Part shown: piece after piece, positions 11,089-18,385 of the stretch
Position numbering within the stretch: the stretch's first letter is position 1
How the letters are laid out: every line of letters starts with the position of its first letter
IMG/VR virus record: IMGVR_UViG_3300046006_003845
Location: 1-35,247 of that record
DNA length: 35,247 nucleotides
Source of the DNA: a virus
Strand: one strand, 5' to 3'
Notes under the pieces: generated by a model
Seen by the model: the letters and a program-made list of their open reading frames with translations, nothing else
What the model was told of the DNA's origin: nothing
Database searches by the model: none
Program-made: the position numbers and the translations under genes

Positions 11089-12332
11089 TATTTTATTAAT
11101 CCTTTAATTCTTTCAATATTTTCTTCCAATTTTTTATTTGGTTTTCTATCAAAAGATTTTTTTAAATTTTTATATGTACTTAGAAAAAATCCATCATCAG
11201 GTGATGAAGTGTCGTCATCTTTTGGTTCTTTTGGTTTTTCATCGGAAGGGTTTTTTAAACTTCTATATAGACTAGTGAATATACCAACATCTTCACCTTT
11301 ATCTTTTTCAGGATTAGATGATGGTTCATTGTCAAAAACAATTGAAGTCTTGTTTTTATTATGTTTGTAAAGTGTTACCAAAACATTTGAATTTGTTGTC
11401 CCTAAAACAGTACCGACTCCAACCTTATCCTTTATTTTCTTTGATGGAGATGTAATACCACAATATTCTAAAAATCCATCTTCAAATTCTATAATGATTT
11501 GGTTAATACAAGATGTGTTAGTTATTACATCAACGATTTTTCCTGAAACAGGACTTTTAATTTTTGTGTTTGAATTTCTTGGAATTAATACTTTACCACC
11601 TTTAATTTTTGCTCCAACACCAAACGTACCTGGTTTAAATGATTCTTTAATCCCCATCGAATTTAATACTGAAAGACCTATTTTACTTGCGAAATTTGAG
11701 CTAGGTGTTTCTGTGGATTGAATACCGCTCTCGGTTGATGTGGCATCTGTTGATGTTGCATCTGCTGTGTCGGTTGTAGATTGTGTTGTGGTGGGTTGAC
11801 CTGAACTAACCCCACTATTATTTGAAATATGTAGGTGATTAAAGTGATTACCTCCAGTATTAGTTTGCCATAAAACTGCTTTAGGGTTTCCTGACCCCTC
11901 GGCATTTAAATTATAACCCATTGAAACTAACGCATCTTTCAATTTATTTCCAAGGGCTCTAAAATCCGCATTACCATTAGTTGAGTTACTTGCCCCTCCA
12001 GCACCAATCCCATTTAAGATTGCAACATCAACACCAGTACCATTCATGTGTCTACTAACATTATTAGAGCCTTTAACGGTTCTATTATGACCTGTTTTCG
12101 CGGTTGTTATGGTTGCAACAATCCCAACAGATTTTGCTGCTGTTTGTATGTCGTCTAATAAGGCTTTATTAACCGAATCGTTTTGAGTACCATCAGTATC
12201 ATATTTCACATTACTATAACCTGTACTATTAAGTTTTACAAATGTTGCCGCCTCTTTAATAAAAGTTTTATGACTTAATATAGTATCATAACTTGATAGT
12301 ATATCTTCAATTAATTTTTTTTGATAACTCAT
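11088..12332 (-). CDS. Peptidoglycan hydrolase: M15-like domain plus degenerate M23-like domain
   Basis: 414 residues. The N-terminal 170 residues carry the M15 (D-Ala-D-Ala carboxypeptidase/endolysin) signatures SRHMNGTGVDVAI and NHFNHLHIS, giving the His/Asp and His-x-His zinc ligands. A Thr/Ser-rich linker follows (about 178-212). Residues about 230-335 look like an M23/lysostaphin-type beta fold (GGKVLIPRNSN, SPVSGKIVDVITN, EYCGITSPSKKIKDKVGVGTVLG) but without the usual HxH and HxxxD residues, so it may only bind. The tail has two related segments (FTSLYRSLKNP, FLSTYKNLKKS) and ends in a basic helix ENIERIKGLIK. It may be the endolysin or a tail-associated lysin; no signal peptide. TATTTATAGTT precedes the ATG. 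Confidence 0.75.
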   Translation of the reverse strand: MSYQKKLIEDILSSYDTILSHKTFIKEAATFVKLNSTGYSNVKYDTDGTQNDSVNKALLDDIQTAAKSVGIVATITTAKTGHNRTVKGSNNVSRHMNGTGVDVAILNGIGAGGASNSTNGNADFRALGNKLKDALVSMGYNLNAEGSGNPKAVLWQTNTGGNHFNHLHISNNSGVSSGQPTTTQSTTDTADATSTDATSTESGIQSTETPSSNFASKIGLSVLNSMGIKESFKPGTFGVGAKIKGGKVLIPRNSNTKIKSPVSGKIVDVITNTSCINQIIIEFEDGFLEYCGITSPSKKIKDKVGVGTVLGTTNSNVLVTLYKHNKNKTSIVFDNEPSSNPEKDKGEDVGIFTSLYRSLKNPSDEKPKEPKDDDTSSPDDGFFLSTYKNLKKSFDRKPNKKLEENIERIKGLIK

Positions 12333-12335
12333 AAC

Positions 12336-12343
12336 TATAAATA
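12336..12343 (-). promoter_or_regulatory. TATTTATA start-proximal element (minus)
   Basis: TATTTATA then GTT then the ATG of the hydrolase at 12332: exact 3-base spacing. Confidence 0.5.
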
Positions 12344-12355
12344 CATATTCAAATA

Positions 12356-12378
12356 AAAAAACCGACTATTGGTCGGTT
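12356..12378 (-). terminator. Terminator of the minus-strand cassette
   Basis: AACCGAC/GTCGGTT hairpin followed on the minus strand by a T run. The stop codon of the 50-aa gene lies within the hairpin. Confidence 0.8.
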
Positions 12379-12518
12379 CTTTTAGTGTATACCAATCTTT
12401 TAATTTCTGGTTTAACAGGTTCGTCAGATTGGATGGTTTCAATTTTATTTGTTTTCTTTTTAAATAGAGATTTAAAAAAAATAATAATCTTATTCAATAG
12501 TGTCTTAAATGTTTTCAT
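12366..12518 (-). CDS. 50-aa basic small protein
   Basis: ATG at 12518 to TAG at 12366-12368; the start overlaps the end of the PspC gene by 14 bases, in keeping with the coupled genes upstream. The sequence begins MKTFKTLLNKIIIFFKSLFK, a basic amphipathic or weakly hydrophobic helix, then a polar tail ending YTKRTDQ. It may attach to the membrane. No family recognised. Confidence 0.5.
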   Translation of the reverse strand: MKTFKTLLNKIIIFFKSLFKKKTNKIETIQSDEPVKPEIKRLVYTKRTDQ

Positions 12519-12696
12519 GTTCTTTCAATGGAATTATCATCCACATAAATAAGTATGTGATAATAATTGGAAATGGCGTAAAAGTTAATGCAACAAAAAT
12601 AATTCTTATGATTGATTCATCAATATTAAAATATTCGGACAACCCTTTACACACACCACCTATCGTACCATTTGTAGGTCTATATAATTTTTTCAT
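12505..12696 (-). CDS. PspC-domain membrane protein
   Basis: 63 residues matching the PspC domain almost entirely: LYRPTNGTIGGVCKGLSEYFNID, then a hydrophobic helix with TPFPIIITYLFMWMIIPL. PspC proteins respond to envelope stress and bind inner membrane. In a phage it may buffer membrane damage before programmed lysis. Its ATG overlaps the stop of the epimerase gene (ATGA at 12693-12696), so translation is probably coupled. Confidence 0.85.
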   Translation of the reverse strand: MKKLYRPTNGTIGGVCKGLSEYFNIDESIIRIIFVALTFTPFPIIITYLFMWMIIPLKEHENI

Positions 12697-13154
12697 TTTC
12701 CTAATTTGTCTTTTTCTGATATTGTTAATTTATTATTACCAATATAACTCTTAATTACTTCCGATACTTTGGTATTATCGGACCAAACAATACTATGTTC
12801 ACTTTGCGGGTTATACTCACCTTCAACCATGTAAACTACAATTGTATTTGGTTCTAAAGTTAAGAATCCGTGAGCCTTTGTATTTGGTATAAATACCGCT
12901 CCTGTATCTCTTACTTCACAAAAATCAACTTCACCTGTTTCCAAATCGACCATAAAATCAACAATGGAACCTTTAACTACTTTAACATATTTTTTCTGTG
13001 GCGGGTTTGTTTGATAATGTAACCCTCTAAATGTGTAAATGTTATCATTCACACTAATAGAACATTGGTCCCATTTTTCATTAAGAACGTTTAACGGCAT
13101 TGGGGTATAAGAACCCCTACTATCATTATATGTTAAATGACTTACTTCTATCAT
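12693..13154 (-). CDS. RmlC-like dTDP-4-dehydrorhamnose 3,5-epimerase family protein
   Basis: 153 residues with the cupin pattern of RmlC/RfbC: the FRGLHYQTNPPQKKYVKV motif with the catalytic His, GSIVDFMVDL, FIPNTKAHGFLTLE, VVYMVEGEYNPQSEHSIVW. It is shorter than typical RmlC (about 180), lacking part of both ends. Products of this family feed deoxysugar synthesis for surface glycans; a phage copy may help alter the host surface or decorate phage components. It overlaps the HAD gene upstream (ATGA at 13151-13154) and the PspC gene downstream. Confidence 0.8.
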   Translation of the reverse strand: MIEVSHLTYNDSRGSYTPMPLNVLNEKWDQCSISVNDNIYTFRGLHYQTNPPQKKYVKVVKGSIVDFMVDLETGEVDFCEVRDTGAVFIPNTKAHGFLTLEPNTIVVYMVEGEYNPQSEHSIVWSDNTKVSEVIKSYIGNNKLTISEKDKLGK

Positions 13155-13723
13155 GTTAAAAATTTAAGTACTTTATCTTTTATTCCTGATTGTTTAATTC
13201 CTTCATTACCATTTGGAGTTAAGACAAAATTGTCCAATCCCCAATTTTTCCAGTCCTCACCATTCTTACCCATATCCAAATCATCAATAGATACCCAATG
13301 AGTAACTTCAGGATGGTCATGTAAAAATTGTGTTATTTCAATAACACGAGTCATTTCCAAGTCCCAACGAGGAGACCAAATCCAAACTTGGTCGTTATAC
13401 CAAGTACACTGACCTAAATTGGTGGTAACCGCAATTGGTTTTTTGATTATACCTTGTTGTTCATAGTATTCACCAAGTTCTTCAAGTGTTGCATGTAATT
13501 TCCAATCTGAAGATACAACGATTTCTGCACCCGTTTCTTCCAAAATTTTATTAAGTGTTTTAACAGCTTTTTGGTTGAAGTTATCAAATCGGTATTCTAA
13601 TGGAATTACATTATTACTCATGGATAATTTACGACCACCCCATTCCTTTTGTTTCTTATGACGACCTCCCCACTCTGAAGATAAACAGATTACTCCATCA
13701 TGGTCCAAAAATATAACTTTCAT
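13151..13723 (-). CDS. HAD-superfamily phosphatase-like protein
   Basis: 190 residues. The N-terminal MKVIFLDHDGVICL is HAD motif I with nucleophile Asp7 and Asp9; EIVVSSDWKLHATLEEL is motif II; SIDDLDM is the acidic motif III/IV. The WKLHAT and SPRW features recall the HAD_SAK (RNA-repair-like) group, so it could be a nucleic-acid or nucleotide phosphatase, though sugar phosphates are possible given the epimerase next to it. Host promoter TATATTTG lies four bases before the ATG. Confidence 0.75.
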   Translation of the reverse strand: MKVIFLDHDGVICLSSEWGGRHKKQKEWGGRKLSMSNNVIPLEYRFDNFNQKAVKTLNKILEETGAEIVVSSDWKLHATLEELGEYYEQQGIIKKPIAVTTNLGQCTWYNDQVWIWSPRWDLEMTRVIEITQFLHDHPEVTHWVSIDDLDMGKNGEDWKNWGLDNFVLTPNGNEGIKQSGIKDKVLKFLT

Positions 13724-13727
13724 AATG

Positions 13728-13735
13728 CAAATATA
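13728..13735 (-). promoter_or_regulatory. Bacteroidetes -7 element, 4 bases from the ATG
   Basis: TATATTTG on the minus strand, then four bases and the ATG of the HAD gene at 13723; this implies a leaderless or nearly leaderless mRNA. Confidence 0.6.
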
Positions 13736-13738
13736 GTA

Positions 13739-13746
13739 TATTTATA
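13739..13746 (+). promoter_or_regulatory. TATTTATA element
   Basis: TATTTATA on the plus strand, back to back with the minus-strand promoter; 51 bases before the ATG at 13798. Confidence 0.35.
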
Positions 13747-13797
13747 TAAAAACACAAAGCGTAATAAGCATAAAAGTTTAATTTATATCTATGGACG

Positions 13798-14022
13798 ATG
13801 ATAGTGAAAAACAGAACTTGGAGAAGAACGTTTCAGGACAATCTCTCCCAAATCTTTTTAATGTTAGGATTATTCTTCAATCCTTTTGGATTCGATGCCG
13901 TTCAATATGCTCTAATGTTGTGGACAGGGAGTTTATGGAAAGCCAACTTTATCTTGTATTGTGTTGCGGCAGTATTCTTTGGTTTTTACTTATATTTGAG
14001 GAAATTATCTAAAAAACCTTAA
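13798..14022 (+). CDS. 74-aa two-helix membrane protein
   Basis: ATG at 13798 is chosen over the out-of-frame ATG at 13791 because this frame gives a coherent membrane protein: MIVKNRTWRRTFQDNLSQIF, a hydrophobic segment with FLMLGLFFNPFGFDAVQYAL, then a second (about 47-68, ANFILYCVAAVFFGFYLYLR), ending KKP. I recall similar short proteins in other T4-like phages; function unknown. It converges with the TKWCTT paralogue, overlapping by four bases. Confidence 0.65.
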   Translation: MIVKNRTWRRTFQDNLSQIFLMLGLFFNPFGFDAVQYALMLWTGSLWKANFILYCVAAVFFGFYLYLRKLSKKP

Positions 14023-15542
14023 AGGGCTTCAAGTTGTCCTTCTTTAAACCTATCAAAGTTTGGACCTTTTTTCAAATAGAATTGACTACCTTTTTTATTG
14101 TAATCTAATATCCCCGCTAATTTTGCTGAATTAAAAAATCCACTATGTTGACCTCTCCATTTGGATGAGAAATGCCAATCATCCTGACCTGTTCTTGAAT
14201 AATATGGTCTTCCGTTAACGTCTTTCTTTTTTAGAAGACCAGCATCAGTTAAGAAATCCAATTTGGTCCCTTCTTTTCCTGATTCTAAATAATCCACAAG
14301 TTGTTTAACTAAACCTGAATTTTGTCTCTTGAATGTGTATCCATAACTTGACCTATTAGGTGACCACACGGTTTTTCCACCATGTATTTTAGACATAAAT
14401 TCGGGACTGTTTCTTAAAGAATATACCACCCATTTTTTAATCTCTTCACAAAACTTGTTAAATACTTTTTCAGGAAAATTACGACGGTCTGTAAACCAAT
14501 CATAATTAAACAATATTTGTCTATATCCGTCAGGTAAATCAATTCCAGAATCCTCAGGCCATGCCCCTTTTGGTGAAAATGATACATCGAAGAACACTAA
14601 ATTGTTTTGATTACTTGGATGAATTCCATATGAAATTTCTAAATAATAACTATCAATGTTATCTTCATCTATTGATATATTTAAAGTCGCTTGACCTAGC
14701 TGTTCTTTATAGTTAGTTCTTTCCGCTTGGTAGAATTCCAATCCAACCTTTTCTTTAGTCCTAAGTTCTTTACTAATATCAAAGAACGAATAATTTTCCC
14801 AATCAAAGATTTTATCGAAAATATGTTGTTGGTATTTCTCCTGTTCTTTATCCCAATCATTTCTAATTGTTTCAATAACTTTTGGAGCTCCAAGATTAAA
14901 AACTTCTTTTTCTCTTTCGGTCATTCTTTCATCGGTTGCGTCATACCATGTCTCAGCACCAGGTTTTTTGTGAATGGCTATTTTGTAAAATTTATTACTC
15001 CTATCAAATTTTTTCAAAATCACATAATATAAAGCTTGGTCGTTACCTGATGTGTATTGATTAAAATAGGTTGGTGTATTTGCCATGGTTGTACACCATT
15101 TGGTTCCTGAACCATACTTACATGATGCCTCATATGTTAAAGGTTTGACAATTAAAATATTGGAATCTTCATATAATTTCTTGGCTCCTGATGAATCAAA
15201 CTTATTTTGTTGGCTTTTTGAAGTTTCTTTGTGTGATTGTATTGCATTTCTTAAACCAGCGAAACTATACTTATTAATATCTTTTTCTTCTAATGATTGT
15301 TGGAATCTATCAAACTCTTTAATTAATTCAACATCGTCTATAATCTCTTCAATAGATGAATTTGGGTGTAAATTTTTTAATAAGAAATCTCCGTATTTAA
15401 AATTGGTTTGAGCCAAAAAAGGATGACCTAAAGCATAATCCAATACCTCAATATGTTCTGGGTCTGCAGAAAATTTCTCTTCGTATTTTTTACGTAAATC
15501 TTCTTTACGACCTTCGGCAATAAGAATTGGTGTTAATCTCAT
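14019..15542 (-). CDS. TKWCTT-motif protein 1, candidate packaged protein
   Basis: 507 residues, function unknown. Residues 1-11 (MRLTPILIAEG) match a T4 capsid-targeting peptide with LIAE|G as cleavage site. Residues 11-30 (GRKEDLRKKYEEKF) align with GKTEDVAKRLKQKF of the paralogue at 16574. The shared core is LYEDSNILIVKPLTYEASCK, YGSGTKWCTT (143-152), then TYFNQYTSGNDQALYYVI. The invariant Ser-Cys, Lys-Trp-Cys and Thr residues suggest an enzyme or metal site. The C-terminal 110 residues (KLDFLTDAGLLKKKDVNGRP, FKRQNSG) look like a winged-helix-type or small nucleic-acid-binding domain, which is tentative. TATTTATT lies three bases before the ATG. Confidence 0.7.
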   Translation of the reverse strand: MRLTPILIAEGRKEDLRKKYEEKFSADPEHIEVLDYALGHPFLAQTNFKYGDFLLKNLHPNSSIEEIIDDVELIKEFDRFQQSLEEKDINKYSFAGLRNAIQSHKETSKSQQNKFDSSGAKKLYEDSNILIVKPLTYEASCKYGSGTKWCTTMANTPTYFNQYTSGNDQALYYVILKKFDRSNKFYKIAIHKKPGAETWYDATDERMTEREKEVFNLGAPKVIETIRNDWDKEQEKYQQHIFDKIFDWENYSFFDISKELRTKEKVGLEFYQAERTNYKEQLGQATLNISIDEDNIDSYYLEISYGIHPSNQNNLVFFDVSFSPKGAWPEDSGIDLPDGYRQILFNYDWFTDRRNFPEKVFNKFCEEIKKWVVYSLRNSPEFMSKIHGGKTVWSPNRSSYGYTFKRQNSGLVKQLVDYLESGKEGTKLDFLTDAGLLKKKDVNGRPYYSRTGQDDWHFSSKWRGQHSGFFNSAKLAGILDYNKKGSQFYLKKGPNFDRFKEGQLEAL

Positions 15543-15545
15543 ATT

Positions 15546-15553
15546 AATAAATA
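15546..15553 (-). promoter_or_regulatory. TATTTATT start-proximal element (minus)
   Basis: TATTTATT then AAT then the ATG at 15542: 3-base spacing. Confidence 0.5.
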
Positions 15554-15566
15554 TGCGACTTTATGG

Positions 15567-15950
15567 TTATGAATTATTTGATAGATATTCGCACTCATAA
15601 TCTCTACAAGTTTTTGGTCTTACATCATAAATGGTACAGAATTTTAATTTTGTATTGTAAAAAATACATGGAAGTTTTGGGTTATAAAAATCAACTCTAA
15701 ATGCGGGATATGAGTCGGGATTTTGCCAAGCCGATTTGTTTGGAAACATTCTACTACCCTCCTCAAACTTTATGAAGACATCATCTTCATTAACTTCCTG
15801 ACCTATTTTTTCAGATAAATTTTTGACAAATTCTTCTGTATCGTGATGAGGACCAATAATATAATTTCGTTCTTCAATCGAACAACAACTACCATGGTAT
15901 CCATCAATTCCGTAACATTTATTACTACATATATTACAATTTGTTCCCAT
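15567..15950 (-). CDS. YkgJ-like Cys-cluster protein
   Basis: ATG at 15950 gives 127 residues; upstream in-frame starts lie inside the tmRNA gene. The N-terminus MGTNCNICSNKCYGIDGYHG followed by SCCS, and the C-terminal LPCIFYNTKLKFCTIYDVRP followed by KTCRDYEC, form the eight-cysteine pattern of the YkgJ family (zinc- or iron-binding). Molecular role unknown. It ends near the second of the TKWCTT genes and begins 59 bases past the tmRNA 3' end. TATATTTT stands four bases before the ATG. Confidence 0.75.
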   Translation of the reverse strand: MGTNCNICSNKCYGIDGYHGSCCSIEERNYIIGPHHDTEEFVKNLSEKIGQEVNEDDVFIKFEEGSRMFPNKSAWQNPDSYPAFRVDFYNPKLPCIFYNTKLKFCTIYDVRPKTCRDYECEYLSNNS

Positions 15951-15954
15951 GATT

Positions 15955-15962
15955 AAAATATA
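15955..15962 (-). promoter_or_regulatory. TATATTTT start-proximal element (minus)
   Basis: TATATTTT, AATC, ATG (15950): one change from the host TAnnTTTG and the same 4-base spacing as at 13728 and 18395. Confidence 0.4.
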
Positions 15963-15976
15963 GTGAATTACTTGAA

Positions 15977-16004
15977 ATAAAAAAGGGTTCCGAGTGGAAC
16001 CCTT
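15977..16004 (-). terminator. tmRNA terminator
   Basis: AAGGGTTCC/GGAACCCTT with a four-base loop and a T run, starting four bases past the tmRNA CCA end. Confidence 0.9.
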
Positions 16005-16008
16005 AATT

Positions 16009-16405
16009 TGGTGGAGGTAGAGGGATTCGAACCCTCGTCTTGCCCATCTTGACAATAAATGACTACACGCTTAGGACAACATTTAAGCTAATGTTCCGAA
16101 ATTTCACAATTCCCTTATTTTAAAGTGGTTCGGTTTACTGAGAACTAATCCTCCACTTGTTTCTTTTAAGATAGAAACCACACCTTACAAGGACTTCTGT
16201 TCCTGGGTTAGTGTCCTCCCGACCCGATGGTTCTTCCTAATCTGATTAGGCTGCAACCGTAGCATCTTCACGGACTAATCCGATAGCTGCCATTTTGTTT
16301 AAAACGTTGCCGTTTAACTTTTGCTTCCGTAGATTTAAGTGATAGGAAACTTCTCACTGCGTGCCACGTATCCCCAACTATGTCAATCGATACCAGTGTA
16401 CCCCC
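16009..16405 (-). ncRNA. ssrA: tmRNA (transfer-messenger RNA)
   Basis: On the minus strand the 5' end GGGGGTA (16405-16399) pairs with TACCTCC (16019-16013), followed by discriminator A and encoded CCA (16012-16009). Next to the acceptor are GTATCGATTGACA, the usual tmRNA 5' signature, and the T-arm GAGGGTTCGAATCCCTC. The total is 397 bases, a normal length. The tag frame resumes at GGC (16311-16309) and ends at TAA (16248-16246), encoding GNVLNKMAAIGLVREDATVA plus a final A, with more stops downstream. Role: rescue of stalled ribosomes by trans-translation. It has its own host-type promoter, a boxA-like element and a terminator. Confidence 0.92.
16246..16311 (-). CDS. tmRNA tag-peptide frame (21 aa)
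   Basis: The resume codon GGC is preceded by GTTAAAC, as in bacterial tmRNAs where the resume codon follows a conserved A-rich stretch. The tag has 21 residues, about twice the usual length, is basic/acidic mixed, and ends ATVAA rather than the ALAA typical of host tags. The exact resume codon is inferred from the frame that reaches an A-A-stop end. Confidence 0.7.
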   Translation of the reverse strand, partial: GNVLNKMAAIGLVREDATVAA

Positions 16406-16409
16406 ATAT

Positions 16410-16421
16410 TTTCAAAGAACA
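16410..16421 (-). promoter_or_regulatory. boxA-like element before tmRNA
   Basis: TGTTCTTTGAAA on the minus strand, four bases before the mature tmRNA 5' end; one change from the two tRNA-operon copies (TGTTCTTTGACA). Confidence 0.55.
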
Positions 16422-16507
16422 TTAAAATCACTTTCGCCCCCTGTATAGACTTTCGTCGGATGCTTAAGGTCAGCCTTAACTATTAAGGGAGCCACCCGTG
16501 ATTTGTT
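16422..16507 (-). ncRNA. tmRNA leader
   Basis: About 85 transcribed bases between the promoter and boxA, with a hairpin TTAAGG-CTGA-CCTTAA (16464-16479). No ORF. Removed from the mature tmRNA, presumably by RNase P. Confidence 0.5.
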
Positions 16508-16510
16508 ATA

Positions 16511-16541
16511 CAAAGGTAAGTATAAATATGAATATTCCAAA
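16511..16541 (-). promoter_or_regulatory. Host-type promoter of tmRNA
   Basis: Minus strand: TTTG (16541-16538), 19-base spacer, TACCTTTG (16518-16511): a full Bacteroidetes match. It lies ten bases from the divergent TATTTATA element at 16551. Confidence 0.8.
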
Positions 16542-16550
16542 CAAAACTGG

Positions 16551-16558
16551 TATTTATA
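16551..16558 (+). promoter_or_regulatory. TATTTATA element
   Basis: TATTTATA 15 bases before the GTG at 16574, and directly before the GTA codon that aligns with the paralogue's start Met. Confidence 0.45.
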
Positions 16559-16573
16559 GTAAAAAAATCCCCT

Positions 16574-18385
16574 GTGATAATAATTGAAGGTAAAACCGAA
16601 GACGTTGCAAAGAGATTGAAACAAAAGTTTCAGTATGATGGTCCATTTATAGACAGGATATTAAGTGTTGACCCTACGAGATATAAATACGTAGAATACA
16701 TTGCCAAAAAATTAGAAAAAATCATTCCTGAGTTGGCAGGACCTAATGGTGGTCTTAATGTACAACAGGGAGAAGCTCTACAAGATTTATTTGGGACAAT
16801 CATCCCCTGGTTCCACGCAAACGTAAATAGAATTAAAGAGGACGACATTTGGAAAGCTGAAACAGCATTTAGAAACGACATGAACAATGAATATGTTGTT
16901 CCAAATATTGAAGGTATTGCCAAGTCTCCAAAAGATATTAATCAATATGAAAACCCACAATTCATTAAGAAGTTGATGAATACTATTGATGCGAGAAAAA
17001 CTCAAAGGGAGATTGAAAGGGAGATTAAAACTCAAGCCGATAAGATTTATGAAGATTCTGATGTCTTAGTTGTTAGACCTAAATCACATGCTGCGTCATG
17101 TTATTATGGTGCAAATACAAAATGGTGTACAACACAAACGGGAAACCCTGGTTATTTTGAAAAGTATTTTAGAGATGGAAACTTATATTATTTCTTAAAT
17201 AAAAAAACCAATAATAAGTTAGCATTATATAGAAACGAAAGTGAAAGACAAACAGAAGTATATGATGCTTTGGACCGAAAGGTTCCTGTAGAAAATTTAA
17301 GAGAAGAGTTTCCAAACCAAATCGACCTTATTGACGATTTACTTGGTATGGGTGAATTTATTAAAAAATTAAGAGAATTTACAAAAGGTAAAATTAATTC
17401 TCGTGAATTGGAAGAATCTGACGATTCAATTCTTCAAGTTAAACCTTCAGACCCATTAGGTCAAAGTACGATTGTGGTTGATTTTGGTGATGATGAAAAA
17501 TTCTTTAAAAATTTTGATGTAAGTGAAGATGATACGTGGTTTATGAACGCTATATCTTCAAGTTATAGTGATTATGAATTTATTGATTCTTATCAGGTTG
17601 AAGAGGATTTTAAAGAAGGATATATTGTTTTTGGTGATTTAAATGATGAGAATAAAGAAAAATTACAACAAATTGCCGAACTAATATTACCATCAAAAGA
17701 GTTTGATTTAAATAGTGATGAATATAGACAAGAGTTATCTGCAACATTATTAGATTTATTTGAAAGAGAAACCGATAATATTCTAAGTGATTATTTTGTG
17801 GAAAAAAATAGAGAAATGAGTGTTACTGCCAGAGACTCTATTGAAAAAGAAATTAACGACGTTTTAGAATCTGCAGGATTTACTCTTAAAAGAAGATATG
17901 ATGAAATTACAACAACAGCCGCAAATTTGGTAATGTGGTCAACAAGACTTGGAATTAATAAAACCGATGTTATTTCATTATTTAATCAAATTGTTGAAAA
18001 CAATGGTGGTAGTATTGGTGGATGGGCGGAAGACCAATATGAATATCAGGATTATGAAAATTTTGATAGTGATTCATTCAACAGAGAAGTTGAAAGACAA
18101 TTTGATAGTATTTTAGAAAAAATTGAGGATGATGGAACTCAAATTAATGAGTTTATTGATTTAAGAAAACGTATCTTATCTAAATATAAAATGGATACAT
18201 GGTTTGAATTACCAAAAGATAAATCAATAAAATTCAAAATTAAAAATTTTGATAGAGACGACATGAAAATTGTTGTTCTTCTAAATAAACAATTTAAGTC
18301 AGAAAAAACTTTATCTTTAACGGAAGAGCAATTTAATTATTTATTATATCAACCAGAATTATTTGATTTATTTGGTGAAGTGTAA
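16574..18385 (+). CDS. TKWCTT-motif protein 2, candidate packaged protein
   Basis: 603 residues from GTG at 16574, paralogous to the 507-aa protein. Shared parts: the N-terminal IIIE|GKTEDVAKRLKQKF, then IYEDSDVLVVRPKSHAASCY (159-176), YGANTKWCTT (178-187) and NPGYFEKYFRDGNLYYFL. The remainder (acidic, with FDVSEDDTWFMNAISSSYSD) is not shared. Homology to the paralogue extends five codons upstream of the GTG (VKKSP against MRLTP), where no standard start exists; the true start may be a non-canonical codon or the sequence may hold an error. Unknown function; the Cys/Trp motif is likely catalytic or metal-binding. Confidence 0.7.
   Translation: MIIIEGKTEDVAKRLKQKFQYDGPFIDRILSVDPTRYKYVEYIAKKLEKIIPELAGPNGGLNVQQGEALQDLFGTIIPWFHANVNRIKEDDIWKAETAFRNDMNNEYVVPNIEGIAKSPKDINQYENPQFIKKLMNTIDARKTQREIEREIKTQADKIYEDSDVLVVRPKSHAASCYYGANTKWCTTQTGNPGYFEKYFRDGNLYYFLNKKTNNKLALYRNESERQTEVYDALDRKVPVENLREEFPNQIDLIDDLLGMGEFIKKLREFTKGKINSRELEESDDSILQVKPSDPLGQSTIVVDFGDDEKFFKNFDVSEDDTWFMNAISSSYSDYEFIDSYQVEEDFKEGYIVFGDLNDENKEKLQQIAELILPSKEFDLNSDEYRQELSATLLDLFERETDNILSDYFVEKNREMSVTARDSIEKEINDVLESAGFTLKRRYDEITTTAANLVMWSTRLGINKTDVISLFNQIVENNGGSIGGWAEDQYEYQDYENFDSDSFNREVERQFDSILEKIEDDGTQINEFIDLRKRILSKYKMDTWFELPKDKSIKFKIKNFDRDDMKIVVLLNKQFKSEKTLSLTEEQFNYLLYQPELFDLFGEV

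Noticed and set aside
14696-15411. Frames on both strands inside the 507-aa gene
   Set aside because: Shadows of the long gene: no family, low-complexity Phe/Ile or Lys content, and no promoter.
16412-16624. 70-codon minus-strand frame over the tmRNA promoter
   Set aside because: It overlaps the tmRNA promoter and leader and the start of the opposite gene; no homology or start signal.
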